Source: Blastocatellia bacterium (GTDB lineage: Bacteria > Acidobacteriota > Blastocatellia > Pyrinomonadales > Pyrinomonadaceae). Taken from it: 64,000 bases of DNA. Numbering within the stretch: position 1 is the stretch's first letter; each line of letters begins with the position of its first letter. Where the stretch lies: positions 176,910 through 240,909 of the forward strand of contig PMSM01000007.1 of assembly GCA_003168335.1 (NCBI GenBank). The letters run 5' to 3'. The notes beneath the pieces were generated by a model, which saw nothing but the letters and a program-made list of their open reading frames with translations, was not told where the DNA came from and searched no databases. The position numbers were made by a program, and so were the translations under genes. Below, one piece after another: positions 34,976-44,012 of this stretch.

Positions 34976-35662
34976 TTATTTCTTTACGTTTGATAGCTGA
35001 GCAATCGCCCCAAAGGCATTTAGAAAAGCCTCCAGAAGAGGGCCAAGTACTACGCAAATAGTAACCACGACGGCAAGAGCGACTTGTGCTTGGCCCAACG
35101 TGAACTTGTCTGCTGCACTGGTAACCATTTTTTCTGTCGTAAACCACATCGCATATATCCAAGCAATCGCGAAGGCCAAATAGCCTGCACCAGAATAAAC
35201 AGCGATCATCTGCCAAAACGCAGCAGTCGCCTTGACGTGCTCGAGTCGCGACTCAAATGGAACAGTTGTATCTGCAATAAATGCGAAGTCATTTGCTTTG
35301 ATGCGAAAAGCAACCGTGATAAGGATTATCAGCGCAAAGCCCAAGCCGCAGAGAAGAACACCCATATGGGGGCGTTCCGGAGGAAAGCTGTAGGACGCAA
35401 CCGCTGCCAGAATCAGAAGCGGCGCGATCGAGCTCGCAAACAACGCCTCGTTTGACGTAAAGATTCTCAGACTAATATAGGGCAGAAACAATGCCAGCGG
35501 CGTGAATAGCAACCAGATCCAGGCATGCGGTGGGGAGCTCCTAGCCGGGTAACCAATGTGGGTTGGAAGCTTAGGGTCAAGCAAGATTGGTCCGGCGATC
35601 GCGGTACAGTAGCCAAGCAGACTAAATGCGGCGATCCGGATGCACAAGAATCGGTCTAGCAA
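34976..35662 (-). CDS. Hypothetical multi-pass membrane protein
   Basis: This 228-residue protein has five to six predicted helices (for example IWLLFTPLALFLPYISL, SIAPLLILAAVASYSF, VLLCGLGFALIILITVAF, FWQMIAVYSGAGYLAFAIAW, ALAVVVTICVVLGPLLEAF). No family is recognised. It stands alone between the IS3 relic and the peptide/regulator pair; a role is not suggested by context. Confidence 0.6.
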   Translation of the reverse strand: MLDRFLCIRIAAFSLLGYCTAIAGPILLDPKLPTHIGYPARSSPPHAWIWLLFTPLALFLPYISLRIFTSNEALFASSIAPLLILAAVASYSFPPERPHMGVLLCGLGFALIILITVAFRIKANDFAFIADTTVPFESRLEHVKATAAFWQMIAVYSGAGYLAFAIAWIYAMWFTTEKMVTSAADKFTLGQAQVALAVVVTICVVLGPLLEAFLNAFGAIAQLSNVKK

Positions 35663-35961
35663 AATCCAACATCCTCCTACGAGATAGCAGATCGGCGCGG
35701 CTTATACCACCGCGAGGACAGAGATGCAAGCTTTTCTTCGAGTAGAGGAAAGTCGTACTGTCCCAGAAGATAATCGAAAGTTCGCCACTGATGCTGCAAT
35801 CTTCGCTAAGCCCTTTAGATGCGTTCGCGACGATAGAAAAACTTCTTGCGTTCGGAAGGGGACTAGCGGTTTAATCTCCCGACATTAGGACACACTTATG
35901 CAAGGCCGCCCAAGTGACGCAATATTAGGCGACTAGAGTTTGAATTGAGTTGGTCGGACGG

Positions 35962-36189
35962 TTAGAACAGCGACAGCGCGCCTTGCAGCAGATTCAGCGC
36001 GATATCCACGACCGGATCGGCCGGCGCGGTCACGGGCTGTGCGCCGCTTGGCGGCGTCTCGATAGTTCCCGTTGCTGAAGCTGGTGGCGGTTCCGGCGCA
36101 GGCGGACATTCAATGATGCCCGCGAGCGCGTATGTACCGAGCATGAGCGTCAATGCTACCGCCATGCTGAGCCGTTGAAGTTTTCTCAT
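35962..36189 (-). CDS. Small secreted peptide precursor, divergent from a TPR regulator
   Basis: The start is set at ATG 36189 with CAGGAG directly upstream; the frame is open further but unsupported. The 75-residue product has a signal peptide (LSMAVALTLMLGTYALA), a Pro-rich middle with one Cys (IIECPPAPEPPPASATG) and a hydrophobic C-terminus (VDIALNLLQGALSLF). It is divergent from the TPR-Fis protein across a 123-bp promoter region. Size, export signal and location recall peptide-pheromone genes of RRNPP systems, but no such family is established here. Confidence 0.6.
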   Translation of the reverse strand: MRKLQRLSMAVALTLMLGTYALAGIIECPPAPEPPPASATGTIETPPSGAQPVTAPADPVVDIALNLLQGALSLF

Positions 36190-36312
36190 AAGTTTTTCTC
36201 CTGAAAAGATTGTTGGTTTGCTCTGAAGTGCGAGACTTGAGGAAGTATGGTAGCACTCTCGGTGCATCGCCTTGCACCAATTATTACAGTCGGAAAGAAA
36301 GGACATTCTCAC

Positions 36313-37827
36313 ATGTATTTAGCGAAAACGATCCTTCACGAACTGGACAACCCTGACCTTACGGTGACGGAACGGGCAAGCCTGCGCTGTCGGCTTGCCA
36401 GACACTTAGAAGAGGCGGGCGATTATGAAGCTGCGAGCGAAGCTATGGCAGAGCTATGGCAAGGTGTAGGAGTGCGCCCGATGCTTGATGGACTAGATGA
36501 CGAGACAAAGGCTCACGTGCTTCTGCGCGTCGGCGCGCTCACAGGATGGATCGGCAGCGCCGGGCAAATCGAAGGTTCGCAAGAAACGGCCAAAGACCTG
36601 ATTAGCGAAAGTGCCCGGATGTTTGCGGAGTTAGGAAAGCGAAAAAATGCAGGCGAAGCGCGCAGCGATCTCGCGCTCTGCTACTGGCGTGAAGGCGCAT
36701 TTGATGAAGCCCGCGTGACATTACAAGAGGCTTTGGGTGAATTCGGCGAATGCGATGTCGAACAAAGGGCGATAGCATTACTCCGAGAAGCGTTGATCGA
36801 AAGATCGTCAAACAGACTTAATGAAGCTTTGCGCATTCACAATCAAGCGGGTCTTCTATTTGACGGGATCACCGATCACTTACTCACGGCGCATTTTCAT
36901 CTCGGCTTCGCCAATGTATTGAATCGGCTTAGCTCAGCCGAGCACCGCGAGGATTACGTTGACCGGGCCTTAATTGAATACACCGCTGCAAGTTTTCATT
37001 TCGAGCAAGCGGGCCATGAACGCTATCACGCTTGTGTTGAGAACAACCTGGGATTCCTGTTTAGCACTATTGGAAAGTTTGACGATGCTCACGAGCATTT
37101 GGATCGTGCTCAGATGCTTATGACCAGGCTCAAAGATAATGTGCATCTGGCCCAAGTTGATGAAACACGCGCACGAGTGTTATTGGCGGAGGGGCGAGTT
37201 GTCGAGGCTGAAAAAACTGTTCGTGCCGCCGTGCATACGCTCGAAAAGGGCGACGAGCTTTCATTGCTGGCAGAAGCTTTGACAACGCATGGAGTCGCCT
37301 TAGCGCGTCTAGATCATTTCGATCAAGCGCGGGCAGCTTTAGAGCGAGCGATTACGGTTGCTGAGCAAGCTGGCGACTTTGAGAGCGCCGGAGTGAGTGC
37401 GTTAACCATTATCGAGGTACTCGGTGCGAGTCTATCTAATGAGGAAGTTTGGACCACAATTGATCACGCTGGCGTTCTATTAGAAAAGACGCAGGGCGCT
37501 GTTACTCTTAGACGGTTGGCTAAGGCCGCTTTCCGGGCACTGTTCCTAACTTACGCTGTTCCCGCGGTACCTGATTGGACTAACTTCTCTTTTAAGCGAG
37601 CGGTGCTTCGGTACGAGGCCCACCTTATTAAACTGGCGCTCAACGAGACCGGCGGAAAGGTAACGGCAGCGGCTCGCTTACTCGGATTCAAGCATCATCA
37701 AAGTCTGATCACTTTGATTGCCAGTCGGCACAAAGAGTTAATTGAAACGGGGGCGCGAGCCCCTGTTCGTTCGCGAAGGCATCACCTTCTCGATCACCCT
37801 AAGCGGAAAAGAAAACAGCCGGAATAA
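36313..37827 (+). CDS. TPR-repeat transcriptional regulator with C-terminal Fis-type HTH
   Basis: ATG 36313 follows AAAGGA by about 11 bases (504 residues). Residues about 20-420 are a helical array of TPR-like repeats (GDYEAASEAMAEL, GAFDEARVTLQEAL, GKFDDAHEHLDRAQ, DHFDQARAALERAI). The C-terminus (about 450-490) is a Fis-type HTH: YEAHLIKLALNETGGKVTAA then ARLLGFKHHQSLITLI, ending in a basic tail. TPR-HTH proteins bind small peptides or partner proteins to control genes; the divergent secreted peptide is the obvious candidate ligand or target. Confidence 0.75.
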   Translation: MYLAKTILHELDNPDLTVTERASLRCRLARHLEEAGDYEAASEAMAELWQGVGVRPMLDGLDDETKAHVLLRVGALTGWIGSAGQIEGSQETAKDLISESARMFAELGKRKNAGEARSDLALCYWREGAFDEARVTLQEALGEFGECDVEQRAIALLREALIERSSNRLNEALRIHNQAGLLFDGITDHLLTAHFHLGFANVLNRLSSAEHREDYVDRALIEYTAASFHFEQAGHERYHACVENNLGFLFSTIGKFDDAHEHLDRAQMLMTRLKDNVHLAQVDETRARVLLAEGRVVEAEKTVRAAVHTLEKGDELSLLAEALTTHGVALARLDHFDQARAALERAITVAEQAGDFESAGVSALTIIEVLGASLSNEEVWTTIDHAGVLLEKTQGAVTLRRLAKAAFRALFLTYAVPAVPDWTNFSFKRAVLRYEAHLIKLALNETGGKVTAAARLLGFKHHQSLITLIASRHKELIETGARAPVRSRRHHLLDHPKRKRKQPE

Positions 37828-38066
37828 GATGCCCGGCGAGCGGCTCCGTTTTCTGGATACAGCCAGCGAATGGGTATGGGGCGCTTCACTTCATGCGCTA
37901 CAATTTCGTTCGTTCGGATTCACAAGTCCCTGGTTACAGTTGGAACGGAGCGCGTCGCGCACTTTCTAACTTGTACTCTGGCTTCTAGGTTGTTCATAAT
38001 CGCCGCGCCCGGTCAACGCGGACGCTGGAAGGCTGAACTACGTGACTACTAATAGGTAATTAAACT

Positions 38067-38234
38067 ATGGCAACCCAAAAGACATCTGGAGGTAAGAAGC
38101 ATGACGTTGTGCAGGTAAAGAACCCGCGTACGGATCGCTATGTGAAAATTGATCGTTCTGCGGGAAGAATAGTCGATCACAAGAAGAGTGCTGGTCCATA
38201 CAAGAATATTCCAGTGGCTAGGAAACGCAAGTGA
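38067..38234 (+). CDS. Small basic protein overlapping the next gene
   Basis: This 55-residue frame is basic and compact: KHDVVQVKNPRTDRYVKIDR, then SAGRIVDHKKS and a Lys/Arg tail. The stop TGA overlaps the GTG start of the next gene (GTGA), so the two are coupled. No family is recognised. A small basic partner directly upstream of a nucleotide-processing domain suggests a DNA-binding regulator or antitoxin, as inference. Confidence 0.55.
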   Translation: MATQKTSGGKKHDVVQVKNPRTDRYVKIDRSAGRIVDHKKSAGPYKNIPVARKRK

Positions 38235-38872
38235 TCATCTATAGCCCGATGGATGGGGACGCCCTCACGAGTCCGATTCCTAGCAATCCGCGTCACTGCT
38301 TCTTGATGACGCGCTTGGGCAAGCCGGTACCTAAAGGAATCAATGAAATTCGCAGGTCGATCACTGAGGTGTGTAATAAAGCGAATTACAAAGTAATTGA
38401 CGCAAGTTCCCGTGTTACTGGCCGAGACTTCTTGCTGAAAATCTGGCGGCTTATTGCTTCTGCGCCTTTATCGGTAGGAATTTGTCACGAAGACATCCCG
38501 CCGAAGTCGCAAGCAAATATCTACTATGAGATTGGCATCGCTCAAGCGCTTGGGAAAGAGTCGATAATCGTCAAATCTCCAGGCTCAGAGATTCCAAGCG
38601 ATTTTATACGCACCGAGCATATTGAGTTTGATGCTATCTTCTCTACAAATTTCGCTGCTTATCTTGAATCGCTGGCTGAGCAGGCGAACCACTATGAGCT
38701 AGTTGCAGATCAGCTTGACAGAAATCCTATTCTCGCCATCGACTATTTGAGGCGGGCGTTTCTAATCACTGGAGATGAGCAGCTTCGCAATAAAGCCCAA
38801 AAGCTGCTTAATGAGCCGGGCTTGAATTCAAGAGCAAAGAACAGTGTCGAACTACTCGGGGCCGCCTTCTAA
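38231..38872 (+). CDS. Nucleoside deoxyribosyltransferase/TIR-like domain protein
   Basis: This 213-residue GTG-start protein has a Rossmann-like N-terminal domain: RHCFLMTRLG, then RVTGRDFLLKIWRLIASAPL, VGICHEDIP and NIYYEIGIAQALGKESIIVK. The NxYYEIGxAxALGK motif, with Glu100, matches the active-site helix of nucleoside 2-deoxyribosyltransferase-like and related TIR-like NAD-cleaving domains found in defence systems. A helical tail (about 145-213) follows. Substrate is not shown. The coupled 55-aa partner and the membrane protein downstream (39060) may belong to the same module. Confidence 0.6.
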   Translation: MIIYSPMDGDALTSPIPSNPRHCFLMTRLGKPVPKGINEIRRSITEVCNKANYKVIDASSRVTGRDFLLKIWRLIASAPLSVGICHEDIPPKSQANIYYEIGIAQALGKESIIVKSPGSEIPSDFIRTEHIEFDAIFSTNFAAYLESLAEQANHYELVADQLDRNPILAIDYLRRAFLITGDEQLRNKAQKLLNEPGLNSRAKNSVELLGAAF

Positions 38873-39059
38873 CAAGCGCATGCAGCGGATGCCGCAAAGC
38901 GAGGTTTTTATCGTTGCTTGACGTAAGCCACCAGAGATTTACAGCGTCGGATCGCTTGGATGTCTTGTTCGTAGCTAGATGATATATCATTCGGCTGCTA
39001 TCGTCGTGTCCAAATCGAGTGGTTGAAGTCAGGGACCGAAAACGACTCTGGAGGGACTA

Positions 39060-39635
39060 ATGGATACTCCCAAAACCGAAGTCAAAGAAGAGAGGTTCGT
39101 AGTGAAGTCCCCCGAGGAATTAATAAAACACCTCTCCACCGAAGTTGAGACCCATACAAAGATGATATTCGACTGGCGGGCTCGAGGTGCGTTTTACTGG
39201 CTTGTCGGACCGTTCATCGCGATCAGTTCACTGGTAATCGTCACCAAACAAGTTCCCAATCTTCACAATCTAGGTTTCAAAGGCTGGTCAGCAGCAGTTG
39301 TCGCTGGAGTGTGCTTTATAGGCATGGCCATCTTGGGCGGGCAAATGGAAGCGCACCATACTGACCAGTGTAATACTTGGAGGCGCACGATCCTGCGGCT
39401 TACAAGTGAGGCCACAGGACCGCTCAAAAAATCGGACGTAGTTATGGAAGAGCAACGAGTAAGAACGGCGTATCTAGTCTCTCACATCCTCCTGCTCGTC
39501 ACTTTTATCTGCGTTATGGTCGTGCTTTGGCAGGCCACTATCAGCATTCCCAACACTGCGGCGCAGCCGCCAGCAATATTAGCGCCCGTCGCTAGTCCTA
39601 CCGCGTCAGTAAAGCCGTGTAACTCTCTCAAGTAA
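39060..39635 (+). CDS. Hypothetical membrane protein
   Basis: This 191-residue protein starts at ATG 39060, with GGAGGG six bases upstream. Three transmembrane helices are predicted (about 46-63 YWLVGPFIAISSLVIVTK, 78-95, 140-160 HILLLVTFICVMVVLWQA). An amphipathic N-terminal region (HLSTEVETHTKMIFDWRARG) precedes the first helix. A short periplasmic, Pro/Ala-rich tail ends it. No family is recognised. Confidence 0.6.
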   Translation: MDTPKTEVKEERFVVKSPEELIKHLSTEVETHTKMIFDWRARGAFYWLVGPFIAISSLVIVTKQVPNLHNLGFKGWSAAVVAGVCFIGMAILGGQMEAHHTDQCNTWRRTILRLTSEATGPLKKSDVVMEEQRVRTAYLVSHILLLVTFICVMVVLWQATISIPNTAAQPPAILAPVASPTASVKPCNSLK

Positions 39636-39778
39636 TCGGCGCCAGAGTAAATTGGATGTAATGTTGCGAGATCTGCTAATGAGCATTCTTGGAAGGCCTT
39701 GGGTGATTTAGTCTTTCATGCTCTCTCGTTTACTGTTCTTACGACGCTGATCTCTCTGCCTGTTATAGCGATTGCCAT

Positions 39779-40228
39779 GTGGTCGTTCAGATGGTGGGCG
39801 AAAAGACGCGCTCTCAATACGGCAGCGCTATGACGCAACTAATCGAGCACTTACAACTACGACTGGCCTGCGCAGTTCTACCGCAGAATCCCCTGTCAGG
39901 CGTGACCGGCGGTGCTAAAGGGATCGATCCCTGTGCCCATCTGCTACCTAAGGTCACCGTTCCTGGGGTATCAGTTGACCAGAACATGAGAGAAGCCGAA
40001 AACCAAGTCGCTTCATTACGAAGTCAAACAGCCTTACTATCCCCAGATGGTACTCCAATGGCAGATTCCCCTGGGGGAGCAATAGATTTGTGGTTCTTCT
40101 CGATGGTCGCTGAGCGTCAGCCTTGGGATTATAAGTATCGCGATCCGGAAGGCGCTGCTAAGGGTAACTCAATATACGAGGATTTCGGCAACTTCAACTT
40201 TGGCGCGACCGGAGCAGCAGCGGGATAA
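39779..40228 (+). pseudogene. Toxin-44-like C-terminal effector fragment
   Basis: The frame ends with RQPWDYKYRDPEGAAKGNSI and YEDFGNFNFGATGAAAG, the signature of bacterial toxin-44 (Ntox44) effector domains. A GTG at 39779 is not a convincing start; the usual carrier region is missing and the domain stops short of its normal C-terminus, with other frames open for a few codons. It is best read as a displaced toxin tip near the transposon's far end. No immunity gene follows. Confidence 0.5.
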
Positions 40229-40393
40229 CGTTCGTCAGGAGCGGATTAAAGCCGGGCGAGTCTATTTGTTTTTGAGTTTCCCAGCAACATATTCGAGCGC
40301 GGGCAGGTTTCGGCTCGCAATTCTTCAGTTGTCACGGTGCCCGTTAGATCGATTGCACTATATTGACTGTCGACTACATCCGTTTGAACTTTC

Positions 40394-40543
40394 GGCAAGT
40401 CTTAACTTCCAATCTGCACTTCCGGCAATGTAAGCTTCCAAACCTCGGAGTTCGCGAGGAGTCTGAGGCTTGCTTGGAATTGTGGGGTTTTTATAGACTC
40501 GCGGCAAGCAATTGCGTCTAGTCGCGGCAAGGAAATCCTTCAA
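40394..40543. repeat. Probable TnsB-binding sites, far end (four sites)
   Basis: Four units point the same way: GGCAAGTCTTAACTTCCAA (40394-40412), GGCAATGTAAGCTTCCAA (40424-40441), GGCAAGCAATTGCGTCT (40502-40518) and GGCAAGGAAATCCTTCAA (40526-40543). The last ends six bases from the terminus. Four sites here against three at the other end mirrors the asymmetry of Tn7. Confidence 0.75.
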
Positions 40544-40549
40544 GTGTCA

Positions 40550-40554
40550 CACAA
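40550..40554. repeat. Target-site duplication, far copy
   Basis: CACAA directly follows the transposon terminus at 40549 and matches 611-615. Confidence 0.85.
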
Positions 40555-40561
40555 TAACGAC

Positions 40562-40570
40562 GACTGCCCG
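40562..40570 (+). terminator. Right half of the split tRNA-Gln terminator stem
   Basis: GACTGCCCG complements CGGGCAGTC at 603-611 and is followed by TTTGCATTTC. The two halves are separated only by the inserted element. Confidence 0.75.
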
Positions 40571-40654
40571 TTTGCATTTCTCGCCCTCCTGATTTGCACG
40601 TTCGGGTTATTTTAGGTTATTTGAACATTAGTGGAATGCTGCCGGGCCTGGTGA

Positions 40655-41989
40655 ATGGAGGAAAGCGACACGCCGGATAATCAAACAAAGAAGCCGGACC
40701 ATGAGACGCTTGAGGCAAGACTCGACCGCGAGAAGAATCCGATCAAACGGCTTTTGATGATTCTCGGGCCGGGGTTGATTACCGGAGCTTCGGACGACGA
40801 CCCATCGGGAATTGGGACCTACACCCAGGCGGGCGCCGCGTTTGGGTTTACCACGTTATGGACCGCGCCCGTCACCTTGCCGATGATGGCCGCGGTCCAA
40901 TTTATCTGCGCCAAGATCGGATTGGTGAGCGGCATGGGCCTCGGCGGCGTGCTGCGAAAGTACTATCCGCGCTGGGTCGTCTACGGGGCCATCTCACTGC
41001 TCGTGATCGCCAACACAATTAATGCCGGTACCGACATCGGGGCGATTGCCGCAGCTATCAATCTGCTCCTGCCCATTCCCGCACTCGCCCTCGTCGTACC
41101 TATCGCCGTAGGAATTGTCGCGATTCAAATCCTCGGCTCGTATGCACTGATTTCGCGGATCTTCAAATGGCTCACACTGACACTCTTCGGTTATATCGTC
41201 GCGGCATTTCTGGCCAAGCCTCACTGGGGTGAAGTCCTGAAAGCAACTCTCATCCCCACTATTCATTTCGATCATGTTTACCTTATGACTCTGGTCGCCA
41301 TCCTGGGAACGACGATTTCGCCTTACCTGTTTTTTTGGCAAGCGAGCCAGGAAGTCGAAGAAGAATTGCAGATGGGACGCGAGACTTTGGCAGAGCGCGA
41401 AGGCGCAACTGACAGAGAGCTCAAGATTGCCGAGATAGACGTAAACGTCGGGATGTTATTTGCCAGCCTGGTCTTCTATTTTGTGATTCTGGCATCGGCT
41501 GCCACTTTGCATGCCGCGGGCAAAACAGACATTCAAACAGCCACTCAAGCGGCAGAAGCCCTGCGCCCGTTATCAGGTCCCGGAGCGACCATTCTATTCG
41601 CGCTGGGATTGATTGGTTGCGGCTTTTTGGCAGTGCCGGTGCTGACCGGCGCAAGTGCCTATGCGATTGGCGAAGCCTTTGGATGGAAGTGTGGCCTGAA
41701 TGAAAAACTTCACACCGCGCCCCGCTTTTACGCAGTCATCATCGCCTCGACATTGGTGGGGATGCTCATAAACTTTCTGAAAATCGAGCCGGTAACCGCG
41801 CTCTTCTGGACGGCGGTAATCAATGGGGTGCTGGCTCCTCCATTGCTCGTCATGATCATGCTGGTATCCAACAACAAGAAAGTGATGGGCAAACGCGTCA
41901 ACGGAAAACTCACCAACTTTATCGGCTGGTCTACGGCGGCGGTAATGTCCGCGGCCGCGCTGGGAATGTTTCTGACCTGGGGGAATTGA
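40655..41989 (+). CDS. Nramp-family divalent metal transporter
   Basis: This 444-residue protein starts at ATG 40655. The Nramp signature in helix 1 is ASDDDPSGIGTYTQAG, including the metal-binding Asp/Pro-Ser-Gly-Ile region, and the helix-6 motif follows GTTISPYLFFWQASQEVEEE. About eleven hydrophobic helices are visible. It lacks the canonical Met in the helix-6 metal site (the A-M-P-H pattern is not seen), so metal choice may differ from Mn2+/Fe2+, as in Nramp-related transporters. It is the first backbone gene beyond the transposon. Confidence 0.85.
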   Translation: MEESDTPDNQTKKPDHETLEARLDREKNPIKRLLMILGPGLITGASDDDPSGIGTYTQAGAAFGFTTLWTAPVTLPMMAAVQFICAKIGLVSGMGLGGVLRKYYPRWVVYGAISLLVIANTINAGTDIGAIAAAINLLLPIPALALVVPIAVGIVAIQILGSYALISRIFKWLTLTLFGYIVAAFLAKPHWGEVLKATLIPTIHFDHVYLMTLVAILGTTISPYLFFWQASQEVEEELQMGRETLAEREGATDRELKIAEIDVNVGMLFASLVFYFVILASAATLHAAGKTDIQTATQAAEALRPLSGPGATILFALGLIGCGFLAVPVLTGASAYAIGEAFGWKCGLNEKLHTAPRFYAVIIASTLVGMLINFLKIEPVTALFWTAVINGVLAPPLLVMIMLVSNNKKVMGKRVNGKLTNFIGWSTAAVMSAAALGMFLTWGN

Positions 41990-42053
41990 GAGGTCTCGGG
42001 TTTTTCGCAAATGACTCGAACCGGTTGAAGCGAACCTGGGAACAAGGCAAAAC

Positions 42054-43319
42054 TCAGGGTTGCTTGTAGATAACCCCATTCTTCATCACCAGGCGCACGC
42101 GGCGCAAAGCCGAAATGTCGCGCGTGGGATCGCCTTCGACCGCGATTAGATCGGCAAAGAGCCCAGGCCTGACTCGACCAATCTTGTCTTCCAGGTGCAG
42201 CACGCGGGCGTCTACAGAAGTCGCGGAACGGAGCGCGTCGATGATCGGCATGCCCCAACTCACCATCGTTTCGATCTCGCGCGCATTATCGCCGTGCGCG
42301 AACACGCCGACGTCGCTGCCGCTGGCAATCGTCACACCCGCGTCGAGTGCCTGCTTGAAAACGATCTTTTTCTTTTCGATGGCCGGCCCGCTGGCGACTG
42401 AGAGAGTTGGACAGAGCGCCGTGCCGCGTTCTTTCATCAGCCGCAACAGTTCGGGCGTGAGGCCGTCGCCGTGTTCGATCGTTTCGACGCCGGCGAGAAT
42501 CGCCCGGCGCGCTCCTTCAGTACTTGTCGAGTGCGCAGACACCGGAATGCCGGCGCTCTTCGCAATCTCAACCGCCAGCTTCAATTCGTCCAGCGTAAAC
42601 GTGGCATGCGCTAATCCACCCGCGCCCCAGCGATAGTCCGCATAGACTTTGACCCAGTCCGCGCCTTTACCAATCTGTTCGCGCACGACCCGCGTCAGAC
42701 TATCGACGCCGTCTGCTTCCTCTGCGCCCTGCGGCACGGTCCATTCGGGGGCATAGCCCTTCGGTCCATAACTGCCGGTCGCGACAATCGCGCGCGTCGC
42801 GACGACCATCCGCGGGCCGGGAATGATCCCCTGTTGCACTGCTTGCTTCAATCCAACGTCGGCATAGCCAGCGCCTTCGGTGCCGAGATCACGAATCGTC
42901 GTGAACCCGGCCAGCAGCGTGCTGCGCAGATGATTCGTGGCGCGCGCGACGCGCAGGCTCAACGCCTCGCGCGCTACCTGATCGTTCCAGACAGTTTCGC
43001 TGTACGGATGGAGCAAGACGTGCGAGTGCGCATCGATGAGCCCGGGCATCAAAGTCATGCCCGGCAAATCGATCACCTTTGCATCTGCCGGCGCTTTGAT
43101 TTCACCCGCGGGACCAACCGCTTCGATCTTCTCGCCACGCACTAAGACTACCCAGCCGTCGTGAAGTTGGGCCAACTCACCGTCAAAAACGTGCGCCGGC
43201 TTGAGCAGATAGACGGTGTCGGGACTTTTTGGAACAGGTGATTGAGTCTGAGCTGATGGAGTCATGTGATTGAGTGGAATGATCAGCAAGCATACAAGAA
43301 ATGAAGTCAGATAGCGCAT
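42054..43319 (-). CDS. Secreted amidohydrolase-family metalloenzyme
   Basis: ATG 43319 (421 residues) follows GAAAGGG; the longer frame is unsupported. A signal peptide ([18 protein letters not shown]) leads to the periplasm. The TIM-barrel metal motifs are [30 protein letters not shown] and IASGSDVG, typical of imidazolonepropionase/prolidase-like amidohydrolases. [16 protein letters not shown] box marks the barrel start. The substrate (peptide, cyclic imide or drug-like amide) is not predictable. Confidence 0.85.
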   Translation of the reverse strand: MRYLTSFLVCLLIIPLNHMTPSAQTQSPVPKSPDTVYLLKPAHVFDGELAQLHDGWVVLVRGEKIEAVGPAGEIKAPADAKVIDLPGMTLMPGLIDAHSHVLLHPYSETVWNDQVAREALSLRVARATNHLRSTLLAGFTTIRDLGTEGAGYADVGLKQAVQQGIIPGPRMVVATRAIVATGSYGPKGYAPEWTVPQGAEEADGVDSLTRVVREQIGKGADWVKVYADYRWGAGGLAHATFTLDELKLAVEIAKSAGIPVSAHSTSTEGARRAILAGVETIEHGDGLTPELLRLMKERGTALCPTLSVASGPAIEKKKIVFKQALDAGVTIASGSDVGVFAHGDNAREIETMVSWGMPIIDALRSATSVDARVLHLEDKIGRVRPGLFADLIAVEGDPTRDISALRRVRLVMKNGVIYKQP

Positions 43320-43347
43320 ACTCACGCCCTTTCTTAGTGTGGGACTT

Positions 43348-43605
43348 TCAAAGGTTCCTGGGGTCGGGTTCTCCGTCGAAGAGTATCGCGAACCTTTCGT
43401 CGAACACATCCTCAACCAGATCCAGCGGTACGACTTGCATTCGGCAATTAACCTTCCCCATAGGATCTGAAGGATCCATCGATAACTTGAAGAGATGTAG
43501 TTCTTGCACTTTGATCGGGATCTTTTGCGCTAATCCTTTTACACACGTTGCGGATATCCGAAGAGTCACGAATTCATCAACAATATAGTTCGAATGAATC
43601 TGCAA
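43348..43605 (-). CDS. Hypothetical small protein (uncertain)
   Basis: A frame of about 85 codons (TTG start) with protein-like composition ([20 protein letters not shown]) lies upstream of the amidohydrolase. The frame is open upstream to a TAA before 43640 ([20 protein letters not shown]), without an ATG. It may be the remains of a gene or a real short protein. No family is recognised. Confidence 0.3.
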   Translation of the reverse strand: MQIHSNYIVDEFVTLRISATCVKGLAQKIPIKVQELHLFKLSMDPSDPMGKVNCRMQVVPLDLVEDVFDERFAILFDGEPDPRNL

Positions 43606-43747
43606 TCCAACAAGGGTTTCATCGACCAGTCTGTCCCTTGCGCCTCTTTATTGATGGGGTCTAACGTTCCGAGGCCATATACGTATTCCATGTGATCTTT
43701 TCACCAGCGCATCGTAAAGATAGAGCGCGGAATTGAGCCGCTGTCGA

Positions 43748-44012
43748 CTAAGCAGCGCGTTTCTTTTCAGTCGACTTGCTCTTCCGCTTCGAGCTCGATT
43801 GGGTGGAAGAAGAAGGTAACCCAATCAATTCGCGAAGCGCATTGTTGACGGCTTCATCGTTCGGAAAAGCTTTGGCCACTTTCGGGTCGAGCACGATGAC
43901 GTTCGTCGGTCGATTCCCGACTACGCTTCGAATATTTGCCGCGGACCAACTGTCCAAAGTCAGATCGTTTGTATTCTGGTCGCGACCAATCGTTGAGTTC
44001 TGATTTAGCCAT
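43748..44012 (-). pseudogene. Frameshifted antitoxin-like gene downstream of DUF2442
   Basis: From ATG 44012 the frame reads MAKSELNDWSRPEYKRSDFG, then RGKYSKRSREST and runs into nonsense, while the +1 frame continues NVIVLDPKVAKAFPNDEAVN NALREL. Joining them at about 43907 gives one small antitoxin-like protein with the DPKVAKAFPNDEAVNxALR motif and a Lys-rich tail. A one-base frameshift (or sequencing error) separates the parts. It overlaps the DUF2442 stop by 8 bp. Confidence 0.6.

Larger units (their letters stand above)
616..40549. mobile_element. Tn7-like transposon with TnsAB fusion, inserted in the tRNA-Gln terminator
   Basis: The termini match in inverted orientation: TGTAACTTGAACCATT at 616-631 against TGACACTTGAAGGATT, the complement of 40534-40549. 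Both continue to a TTGCCGC core. CACAA flanks both sides, and the flanks rejoin a perfect hairpin stem. The transposition operon lies at the tRNA-proximal end: tnsAB, tnsC and two tniQ genes. In Tn7 the end carrying the tns genes is likewise proximal to the target gene, and the insertion falls in the glmS terminator region, so the arrangement is analogous. Here, however, the operon is transcribed towards the near end, with tniQ outermost. The cargo is about 30 kb of defence-like, secreted and hypothetical genes. No cas genes are seen although TnsAB fusions are known from type I-B CASTs. Confidence 0.9.

Noticed and set aside
616..40549. Possibility of a CRISPR-associated transposon (cas genes or array)
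   Set aside because: No cas-like protein and no regularly spaced repeats were found in the cargo; only tns genes are present.
616..40549. Integrative element at a tRNA gene by tyrosine integrase
   Set aside because: No integrase gene and no duplicated tRNA 3' end; 5-bp duplication and DDE transposase fit Tn7 type.
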